Assembly: GCA_017624645.1 (NCBI GenBank)
Contig: JAGAMQ010000188.1
Location: forward strand, 1-6,585
Reading direction: 5' to 3'
DNA length: 6,585 nucleotides
Source of the DNA: Oscillospiraceae bacterium
GTDB taxonomy: Bacteria; Bacillota; Clostridia; Oscillospirales; Oscillospiraceae
The notes beneath the pieces were generated by a model, which made no database searches, was not told where the DNA came from, and saw nothing but the letters and a program-made list of their open reading frames with translations. Position numbers and translations under genes: made by a program. Shown piece by piece: positions 1 through 4,949 of this stretch. How positions within the stretch are numbered: the first letter of the stretch is position 1; each line of letters opens with the position of its first letter.

Positions 1-278
1 GTGCCCGCAGCCCGTCGCGGGCGGCCTTGGTCTGGGCGTAGGCCAACACCTGCCGCTGCAACTTCTTTTTCCCAAACAAGGGCAATATTGCCGGCACTGT
101 ACATGGGGTTATCACCCTGCATTGCCAAATACCGGGCATAGGCTTCCGGGTTGGTGGAAATCTCCATGATCCCGGCATCCTGCATAGCGACGATGTTTTC
201 CCGCTCGGCCTGCTTTTGTGCTTTCCATTGGGCATCGTCCTGTGCTTTGTTGGCGATGATTTTTGATAAATCTGCTAT
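1..278 (-). pseudogene. LtrC/ArdC-like protein, N-terminal fragment, probably broken (partial at window edge)
   Basis: Read from 278 downward, the frame gives a product beginning (I)ADLSKIIANKAQDDAQ and continuing through a NPEAYARYLAMQGDNP segment to a YSAGNIAL segment. This resembles the N-terminus of LtrC-like/ArdC-type proteins (single-stranded-DNA-binding, often in Firmicute conjugative elements), which normally start MADLS. Here the codon at the expected start, 8 nt after a perfect AGGAGG, is ATA rather than ATG. The next in-frame ATG (183-185) has no good ribosome-binding site and would lose 31 residues. After the GNIAL motif (about 75-95) the expected family sequence is not seen. The original frame becomes Gly/Arg/Pro-rich, while the frame one base over reads as a more protein-like KLQRQVLAYAQTKAARDG. 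The switch falls at an A5 run (66-70, written as T on the plus strand). A pseudogene or a recombination junction is most likely; initiation at ATA is possible but rare. Family assignment is from recollection of the N-terminal motif and is moderate. Confidence 0.5.
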
Positions 279-286
279 GGTAAATT

Positions 287-292
287 CCTCCT
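287..292 (-). promoter_or_regulatory. Ribosome-binding site of the LtrC-like reading frame
   Basis: A perfect AGGAGG on the minus strand overlaps the TAG stop of the PcfB gene and sits 8 nt before ATA at 276-278. It fixes the intended start position and so shows that the start codon itself deviates from ATG. Confidence 0.75.
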
Positions 293-875
293 ATCGTGTG
301 GGTTCCCGGACAGGGATTTGGGGACGATCCATTCCTTTGGATGCGGCTTCCAGTGCTGCAAGCCGCCCCCGGACGGATGGCTTTTCATCCGTCGAAGTCC
401 CCGCCCTCTGTTTCGAGCCATTCTCTCGCCCGGGCGAGGATTTCTCGGGTTGAGTGCGGGGGACTGCTTTTTTTGGTGTTTCTGCCTCCTGTGTCTTTTG
501 GGGGATGGGGTAGCCCAGTTCTTCCATGATGGCATTGAGCTGGGGTGCGTAGTTGGCATTGGATACCACATTGGTGATACCATCCGTTGCGCCCCTCTTA
601 TGGACACAGAAATACAGCACACCATATTGCTTGGCAAGTTTCTGGAATCGTCCGATGTCCTCTTTTTTGAGGTGGATAATCTCTGCCGGAGCGGGGTCAC
701 GGGCCAGCCGCTTGGCGGTGGTCTTGCCTACCACCTTGTTATTTTGGTTGGATATGGCGATTAGAAAGGCAGCGATATTTTTCAGTCCCACTCCGGCTAA
801 CTTGATAGCACCTTCGGAGACTTGCATTGCTTCCTTTACAACGAGGTCAGCAGCTTCGCCGCTTACATCTGCCAT
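291..875 (-). CDS. pcfB: PcfB family protein (DUF3801), conjugative transfer
   Basis: The 194-residue protein matches the DUF3801/PcfB pattern. It has an N-terminal helix-rich segment (about 1-45) with a GVGLKNIAAFLIAI stretch, then a GKTTAKRL segment (50-57), then IIHLKKEDIGRFQKLAKQYG (66-85) leading to VLYFCVHK and a final NAIMEELGYP helix (114-123). Residues about 125-194 are a charged, low-complexity tail ending in a PSVRGRLAALEAASKG segment, as in many relatives. PcfB proteins of Gram-positive conjugation systems such as pCF10 act with the relaxase and the VirD4-like coupling protein (PcfC/TraG) to bring the DNA substrate to the transfer channel. The ATG at 873-875 lies inside the end of the relaxase gene (13-nt overlap) with AGGGGG 9 nt upstream, so translation is probably coupled. 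The role is inferred from the family. Confidence 0.8.
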   Translation of the reverse strand: MADVSGEAADLVVKEAMQVSEGAIKLAGVGLKNIAAFLIAISNQNNKVVGKTTAKRLARDPAPAEIIHLKKEDIGRFQKLAKQYGVLYFCVHKRGATDGITNVVSNANYAPQLNAIMEELGYPIPQKTQEAETPKKAVPRTQPEKSSPGRENGSKQRAGTSTDEKPSVRGRLAALEAASKGMDRPQIPVREPTR

Positions 876-2224
876 AGGTCATAACCCCCTTTCGGTTTTC
901 GTTGTTTGCTTTTGGATTTTGCTTGTGCTTCCTTTTCTGTTTGCTCACATTGCTGTAACTGTGCCTTGATCCTTGGCGTGTCCTCTGCGATATGGTCGCA
1001 TAGCCTTATCCGCTGCCGGAGCTGCCGCAGCTTGGTATTGATAGCATCGATCTGGCCGCTGACTTCCTCTCCTTGTCGGCTCTGCTTGTACAGCGATTTG
1101 CGCTGCCCGGTCAGAGCATCGATTTCAGCTTGCAGAGCGTCTTTCAGCATATCAAGCTGGGTATCCGTTTCAATGCGGTACTGTTGCAATAGGGAAAACT
1201 GCGCCTTGTATCGGTGTAGCTTAGTTACTTCTTTGCGAACAGAAAAAGGAATGTATTTCCGTTTCGGCCCCGGTTTCTGCAATCCAAGGAAAAACAGATA
1301 GTGAACATACAAGGCCCGGAATCCCCTTAATTTTTGACCCTTGCGTGGGACAGTCCCACGGGAATAGGTGTATCGCTTAGGCAGCTTGCTTTGGGTCTGG
1401 GCCTGTGTTTTCGGTGCAGAGCCGGAACGGGATGCAGACAGCCGCCGTTTTATATCGTCCTCTGTATAGCCTGTTCCCAAGCTGTCCAGACGGGCAAAGA
1501 ATCCACCTCCCGGCGGTTTGACGGCTGTGTGCTTAATATTGGAACCGGACTTGATTTCATAGCCGAGCTTCCTTAGTCCGGCAAGGAAGCTGGCATAGGT
1601 AAAGGACTGTTCGATCACGGCATCAATATCCTGCTTTATCAGACCACGGACGGTCTGCTTGCCCTTGCGCTGGGCATCCCATTCGGCATAATGCTTTCCG
1701 CTACCCTCCGGGGTAATGACGGACAGACCATGCTTGCGGCTGACGGCATTGGAAGTACCACGAATGTCACCGTAATAGGCTTTGAAATCATCCCGATACT
1801 TTTTGCCGTCTATCAAAGAAACGGAATTGAACAGGATATGATTGTGGATATGGTCATGGTCAAGATGGGTGGATACCACAACCTCATATTTGCCCTGCAA
1901 AAGCTGCTGGGCAAATTCCACACCGATGGCATGAGCCTGTTCCGGGGTCACTTCACCGGGGGCATAGGAATGTACCAAATGATACCCCAGTACACCGCCC
2001 CGTTTTGACCACCGTTTTTTCGTGTCCATCATTTCCCGGTAGGCCGTTTCAAGCTGACAGTTGATAGCAGTCTCTAAAACCGCTCTGCCGTCCGGGGTAA
2101 TGGTCTTGTCGGCATTGCCGATGTATTCCAACACCCGGCCCAAATCCGTCTTTTCGGGATTGAGAACATAATTTACACAGTGGTCAAGTCTGCCCTTGAT
2201 AGGGATGATCTTGTCATAGGCCAT
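863..2224 (-). CDS. Relaxase/mobilization nuclease (MobA/VirD2 family, MOBP-type)
   Basis: A 453-residue relaxase that would nick one strand at oriT and stay covalently bound to the 5' end through a tyrosine during transfer. Visible motifs are an N-terminal VNYVLNPEKT block (17-26) with Tyr19 as the likely catalytic residue; a GYHLVHSYAPGEVTPEQAH block (80-98); and the metal-binding histidine motif HLDHDHIHNH (120-129, DNA 1838-1867) followed by ILFNSV. Next comes a RKHGLSVI segment (163-170). The C-terminal third (about 330-445) is rich in K, Q, E and L and probably coiled-coil, ending in a basic tail. The ATG at 2222-2224 is chosen because it overlaps the MobC stop (TAATG) and has AAAGGA 9 nt upstream; an upstream ATG at 2249-2251 would add nine residues before the conserved MAYDKIIPIKG start. 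All expected catalytic motifs are present, so it looks functional. Confidence 0.93.
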   Translation of the reverse strand: MAYDKIIPIKGRLDHCVNYVLNPEKTDLGRVLEYIGNADKTITPDGRAVLETAINCQLETAYREMMDTKKRWSKRGGVLGYHLVHSYAPGEVTPEQAHAIGVEFAQQLLQGKYEVVVSTHLDHDHIHNHILFNSVSLIDGKKYRDDFKAYYGDIRGTSNAVSRKHGLSVITPEGSGKHYAEWDAQRKGKQTVRGLIKQDIDAVIEQSFTYASFLAGLRKLGYEIKSGSNIKHTAVKPPGGGFFARLDSLGTGYTEDDIKRRLSASRSGSAPKTQAQTQSKLPKRYTYSRGTVPRKGQKLRGFRALYVHYLFFLGLQKPGPKRKYIPFSVRKEVTKLHRYKAQFSLLQQYRIETDTQLDMLKDALQAEIDALTGQRKSLYKQSRQGEEVSGQIDAINTKLRQLRQRIRLCDHIAEDTPRIKAQLQQCEQTEKEAQAKSKSKQRKPKGGYDLWQM

Positions 2225-2532
2225 TACAGGGTTTCCTTTATTAGCCGCCATGCCCGGTTGACAAGGGCAACGGCATCCTCTACATGTGTATCGGTAATGC
2301 CTTTTTGGGCATTGGCCCAGTATGCGATTTGGTTGATATTGTTGCCGATGGCCGATAGCTCCCGGAGAAGGTCGGCATATTCATTGGGTGGCCGGGGTCG
2401 CAGTTGGCAGTCCATTACCAATTTGCGAACCGTCGTTTCGATCTTCAATCCGGCGGCTGCGGCGGTGGCCTGCAAATGGGCGTATTCCTCTGCGGTAAAC
2501 CGCACCGGAACAGTTTTTACATTTACCCGCAT
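2224..2532 (-). CDS. mobC: MobC-like relaxosome accessory protein (ribbon-helix-helix)
   Basis: The 102-residue protein has an N-terminal ribbon-helix-helix pattern: a VKTVPVRFT strand (5-13), helix AEEYAHLQATAAAAG (14-28), then the second helix TTVRKLVMD (33-41). It ends with the MobC signature RPPNEYADLLRELSAIGNNINQIA (47-70), in which GNNINQIA (63-70) is the most characteristic part. MobC proteins bind oriT, help open the DNA around nic and recruit the relaxase. The gene begins 3 nt after the DUF7007-like gene and its TAA shares one base with the relaxase ATG, giving a tight mobC-relaxase pair. The ribosome-binding site is weak (GGTGAG within the end of the preceding gene), so expression probably depends on translation through from upstream. 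Confidence 0.88.
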   Translation of the reverse strand: MRVNVKTVPVRFTAEEYAHLQATAAAAGLKIETTVRKLVMDCQLRPRPPNEYADLLRELSAIGNNINQIAYWANAQKGITDTHVEDAVALVNRAWRLIKETL

Positions 2533-2535
2533 AGA

Positions 2536-2922
2536 TCATCTCACCGCTGGCCGGGGGCGTTGGGGCGGCCTGTCCTTTTGGGACAGCCGCTTTTCCCTTG
2601 CGCTCCAGTAGCCGGGATTGTATTTGCGGATATTCTGATCGATATTCTCCACAAATGCTGCCCGGTCTTTGATACGGTCTGGGATCTGCCAGAGCTTCAT
2701 ATCCAGCAGCTCCCGCAGTACCACATTTTCGTCGGCATCTTCTTCAAAGCAGAGATAACCGCCGTTCCATGAGCCACATTTCCGGGCAGCGGGAGATAAC
2801 ATAAAGGAAGCATCCCTGGACACCATAATGCCACCATGACTGGGAGTGGCAACCATTTCAAAGCCAGGTGCCAGGGTTTCGCTCCAATCGATCTTTCCCC
2901 AAGGGGAAAAGTCAGGTGCCAT
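2536..2922 (-). CDS. DUF7007-like small protein of unknown function
   Basis: The 128-residue protein begins MAPDFSPWGKIDWSETLAPG and carries a TPSHGGIMVS motif (26-35) followed by a FEEDADENVVL segment (59-69). This series (SPWG, then APG, then TPSHGG, then an acidic YEED-like patch) fits my recollection of DUF7007, a domain of unknown function found in mobile elements and phages. The last 20 residues are Pro/Arg/Lys-rich. The ATG at 2920-2922 is the only sensible start, since an in-frame TGA lies two codons upstream; the ribosome-binding site is weak (AAAGGGTG). It is the first gene after the hairpin-rich region and the first of a four-gene run with mobC, the relaxase and pcfB, so a role linked to DNA processing or its control is plausible. 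No biochemical function is known to me. Confidence 0.6.
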   Translation of the reverse strand: MAPDFSPWGKIDWSETLAPGFEMVATPSHGGIMVSRDASFMLSPAARKCGSWNGGYLCFEEDADENVVLRELLDMKLWQIPDRIKDRAAFVENIDQNIRKYNPGYWSAREKRLSQKDRPPQRPRPAVR

Positions 2923-2952
2923 ATTTCACACCCTTTCATATCGTGGAATTGT

Positions 2953-2967
2953 GTCCCAACTTGGGAC
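2953..2967. repeat. Inverted repeat 1 (GTCCCAA-C-TTGGGAC)
   Basis: Two perfect 7-bp arms around one central base. The near-palindrome looks more like a dimeric protein-binding site (operator or MobC site) than an RNA hairpin, because it leaves no loop. It lies 30 bp before the DUF7007-like ATG. Confidence 0.8.
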
Positions 2968-2983
2968 GCATTTTCGTGGGGTA

Positions 2984-3001
2984 TTAGGGGCCTGCCCCTA
3001 A
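2984..3001. repeat. Inverted repeat 2 (TTAGGGGC-CT-GCCCCTAA)
   Basis: Perfect 8-bp arms separated by two bases. It is GC-rich in the middle, and the minus-strand reading is TTAGGGGCAGGCCCCTAA. It could be a relaxosome binding site or a hairpin next to the nick. Confidence 0.8.
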
Positions 3002-3006
3002 CAAGC

Positions 3007-3028
3007 GGCATTTTGCTATCAAAATGCC
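3007..3028. repeat. Inverted repeat 3 (GGCATTTTG-CTAT-CAAAATGCC)
   Basis: Perfect 9-bp arms with a 4-nt loop. The outer bases CAAG (3002-3005) and CTTG (3032-3035) can extend the stem by 4 bp across a small asymmetric internal loop. This is the strongest classical hairpin of the region and the most oriT-like. Confidence 0.85.
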
Positions 3029-3040
3029 ATACTTGCTCGT

Positions 3041-3067
3041 ACAGCGCAAGCCTACGGCCTGCGCTGT
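3041..3067. repeat. Inverted repeat 4, GC-rich hairpin after the LPD28-like gene
   Basis: The arms ACAGCGCA and TGCGCTGT (8 bp) continue after one A/C mismatch into GCC/GGC, with a TAC loop, giving 11 pairs in 12 positions. It starts 8 nt after the stop codon of the LPD28-like gene on the minus strand. No U-tract follows, so it is not a standard intrinsic terminator, but it could protect or pause the upstream transcript, or be part of oriT. Confidence 0.8.
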
Positions 3068-3075
3068 GCGTGGCT

Positions 3076-3408
3076 TCACCCCTCGAAATACATCCGTTCA
3101 AATTCAGCGGGAGTATATCTGTAATTGTCCCCGGATTCTTCAATATCTCCGGGCAGCAGCATAAGCTGGTGTACCCGTTCCATCAGCATCGGGGCAAGGG
3201 TCAGCATGGTGCCGACACATTCCGCATCGGGGACTTCATCGGCAACAATCATAGGGTATTCCAGAGCATTGCCGTTGCCTTTCAGCTCATAGCAGTAAAT
3301 GCCAAGATGGACAGTAGACCGGCTGACCTTATGGGGTGTAATAAGGGCAGGGATACCCAGCACTGTCACATGGGGCAGGCGGTGTAGATTTGCGTTGATT
3401 CTGTTCAA
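3076..3408 (-). CDS. LPD28-like small protein of unknown function
   Basis: The 110-residue protein shows the series VLGIPALITPHKVSRSTVHLG then IYCYELKGN, followed by a GTMLTLAPM segment and a C-terminal YTPAEFERMYFEG. This resembles the large polyvalent protein-associated domain LPD28, which occurs alone in conjugative elements or inside long multi-domain phage/plasmid proteins; its function is not known. Translation starts at TTG (3406-3408), supported by AGGAGG 6 nt upstream that overlaps the TAG of the preceding DUF3560 gene. It is the last gene before the hairpin region. The protein has no signal peptide or membrane segment. The family call is from motif memory. Confidence 0.65.
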   Translation of the reverse strand: MNRINANLHRLPHVTVLGIPALITPHKVSRSTVHLGIYCYELKGNGNALEYPMIVADEVPDAECVGTMLTLAPMLMERVHQLMLLPGDIEESGDNYRYTPAEFERMYFEG

Positions 3409-3414
3409 AATATT

Positions 3415-3420
3415 CCTCCT
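3415..3420 (-). promoter_or_regulatory. Ribosome-binding site that decides the TTG start of the LPD28-like gene
   Basis: AGGAGG on the minus strand, two bases of it belonging to the upstream TAG stop, ends 6 nt before TTG. No ATG or GTG lies at a suitable distance, so TTG is the start. Confidence 0.8.
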
Positions 3421-4255
3421 ATCTTTGGGGTGTGGATTTCTTCTTCGGCTGTACCTTTAGGGGATCAGAGCCGTCTGTGGGACGGATCGCCGGGATGCGC
3501 CTTGCGGAATAGATGGCGTTTTGACTGAGCTGCCGTTGCCATGCACCCTCGCTCCTTGCCCATCGGAATCCGTGACCTTTCAATGCGGTGCGTACTTCCT
3601 CCGGGGGAATACTGTCAAAGAAAACCTGCAAGCGGTTTTTCTCCACATTGGCTACCACCTCGCCGCCGTCAAATTCCCAGCCTTGAAAACCGCCCTCTTT
3701 TACATGGGATAGCTGCTCAATGCGTTTTTCAATGCGGTGAATCTCTTGATTCAGATTGGACAGCAAATAGGGTGGATATGGAGCGGTTTCCCACGAATGG
3801 GCATTTGCCATCCCTTCGTCCAGCTCTGCGGCCTGCTCCGGTGATATACCCTCACAGCCACGGCAAGTTTGGTGTTTGCGGTAGTAAGCATTGACCTTCT
3901 TCATTAAGGATTGGGTATCTTTGAGCCGGGACAGCTTATCTGTCAGCTTTTGGAGTGCTTCGGGATCGTCAGAGGAAATAGCGGTGTTCAGCTCGGCGGC
4001 TCTTGCCTTTTGCTCATAGTATTCAGCCTTTTCGCCTGCGGCAATGGACTGATCCATTTTCTTGCCGATTTTCTCCCGGTATCGCTTATCCGACTTGTAG
4101 GAGTAGTGGTCAACCAAAAGTGGCTGCCCCGGTGGAATGGCAGACAGCATATCACTGGCTTGCCGGGATAGTGCGCTGCTTTCGGCTCTGGCCTGTCCTG
4201 CCCGCTCTCGGTATCGCTCAATCCGGGCCTGCTTTTTGCGTTCATACTCGTTCAT
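3419..4255 (-). CDS. DUF3560 domain protein
   Basis: The 278-residue protein has an N-terminal charged helical segment (1-38), then IPPGQPLLVDHYS (40-52) and KSDKRYREKIGKKMDQS (54-70), continuing into KAEYYEQKARAAE (76-88). This is the DUF3560 pattern, in which relatives read roughly P-x-GQP-h-hVGHHSE. A CRGC pair (131-134) could bind metal, but two more ligands are not obvious. The C-terminus has the usual RLQVFFDSIPPEEVRTALKG segment followed by GFRWARSEGAWQR (229-241), seen in many such plasmid proteins. The biochemical role is unknown; the family is common beside antirestriction and replication genes of conjugative elements. The ATG (4253-4255) follows AGGAGG by 6 nt, and that site overlaps the ArdA stop codon. 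The DHYS sequence in place of the commoner GHHS is a small deviation. Confidence 0.8.
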   Translation of the reverse strand: MNEYERKKQARIERYRERAGQARAESSALSRQASDMLSAIPPGQPLLVDHYSYKSDKRYREKIGKKMDQSIAAGEKAEYYEQKARAAELNTAISSDDPEALQKLTDKLSRLKDTQSLMKKVNAYYRKHQTCRGCEGISPEQAAELDEGMANAHSWETAPYPPYLLSNLNQEIHRIEKRIEQLSHVKEGGFQGWEFDGGEVVANVEKNRLQVFFDSIPPEEVRTALKGHGFRWARSEGAWQRQLSQNAIYSARRIPAIRPTDGSDPLKVQPKKKSTPQR

Positions 4256-4265
4256 GGCAGACCTC

Positions 4266-4937
4266 CTAACGCATAGGCGGCTTGGGCGGTTTTGGCTGCT
4301 TGCTCTGCTTTGCCCTCATTTGCATAGGGTACTTGAATACCCGGTATTCCTCTGGGACATTCTTGCCATCGTACACATCCTCAAAGTGGGATTGATTGTT
4401 GTAGATGTACCCCTGTGGGGTCAGCTCGCCGCCCTCGTTGATAGCGGAATCTTCACCGTAGGAAGCATAGTCAAAGTACATAGCAGCTTTGGCCGGAAGC
4501 TGAAAATCTCGCTGACTTTCTGCAAGATACCGCCCGTATTCCTCGTAGGTCGTGACCTCGGGGATCAGCTCATAGCAGTCCAGATTGTAGGTCAGATTGA
4601 TAACATCCTGCAGACCGTCAGCATATTCGCCGTGTTTCAGTGCGGAAACGAATTTGGCTTGTTCCTCCGGGGTCATGCCCTGAATCCGGTGGGCAAGGTA
4701 ATTCAGTTCGTCAATGTCGGCGTACTCGCCAAGAACAGAGCGCAGGCCGGGAATGCTGATGGTGTAATCGGTAACGATGATTTCCTCATTTCGCAATCCA
4801 TCCACACCAATCAAGTTTAGGGTAGCCTGTACCAGTTCTGTGGTTGTGGGAAAGGTCAGGTGTGCGCCGGAGACCTTGCCCCGTGTGCGGCTATTCAAAT
4901 TCTCGACAAATGCGGTAAATTCAAACTTGGCATCCAT
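4266..4937 (-). CDS. ardA: ArdA-type antirestriction protein
   Basis: ArdA proteins are acidic DNA mimics that bind type I restriction-modification enzymes and protect incoming element DNA in the recipient. The 223-residue product shows the family pattern: LTFPTTTELVQATLNLIG (27-44), EEIIVTDY (51-58), LGEYADIDELNYLAHRI (69-85), NLDCYELIPEV (118-128) and YEEYGRYLAE (131-140). It then runs FDYASYGEDSAINEGG (155-170) and LTPQGYI (172-178). The body is rich in Asp and Glu, as expected for a DNA mimic. It is longer than the roughly 166-residue Tn916 ArdA, and ends in a Lys/Pro-rich tail (about 208-223). The ATG at 4935-4937 has GGAGGG 5 nt upstream in the 12-nt gap after the ParB-like gene. Confidence 0.88.
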   Translation of the reverse strand: MDAKFEFTAFVENLNSRTRGKVSGAHLTFPTTTELVQATLNLIGVDGLRNEEIIVTDYTISIPGLRSVLGEYADIDELNYLAHRIQGMTPEEQAKFVSALKHGEYADGLQDVINLTYNLDCYELIPEVTTYEEYGRYLAESQRDFQLPAKAAMYFDYASYGEDSAINEGGELTPQGYIYNNQSHFEDVYDGKNVPEEYRVFKYPMQMRAKQSKQPKPPKPPMR

Positions 4938-4949
4938 AGCTGCCCTCCG

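Larger units (their letters stand above)
2923..3075. other. Candidate origin of transfer (oriT) region, non-coding, four inverted repeats
   Basis: This is the only sizeable gap between genes. It contains four inverted repeats in order: 2953-2967, 2984-3001, 3007-3028 and 3041-3067. Clustered inverted repeats directly upstream of a mobC-relaxase run are typical of oriT, where they bind relaxosome proteins and flank the nick site. I could not match the sequence to a characterised nic core, so the exact nick position is not assigned. No T-run follows any stem on either strand, so these are not intrinsic terminators. No convincing promoter was seen. Alternative roles are operator sites for MobC-type repressors or an RNA structure that separates expression of the two gene blocks. 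Confidence 0.6.

Noticed and set aside
318..764. Plus-strand open frames opposite pcfB
   Set aside because: They are antisense shadows of the PcfB gene and lack recognisable domains.
2225..2251. Upstream ATG (2249-2251) as relaxase start
   Set aside because: It would add nine residues not seen before the conserved MAYDKIIPIKG start and overlap mobC by 28 nt; the ATG at 2222-2224 has a ribosome-binding site at proper spacing and the usual TAATG overlap.
2935..2959. Promoter (TTGGGA and TATGAA) ahead of the DUF7007-like gene
   Set aside because: The two boxes are only 13 nt apart, too short for a standard sigma-70-type promoter.
3041..3067. Intrinsic terminator after the LPD28-like gene
   Set aside because: The stem is strong, but no T-run follows it on either strand.
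2836..3387. Plus-strand open frame of 183 codons across the non-coding gap
   Set aside because: It runs antisense to the DUF7007-like and LPD28-like genes and through the inverted repeats, and the product has no family resemblance.
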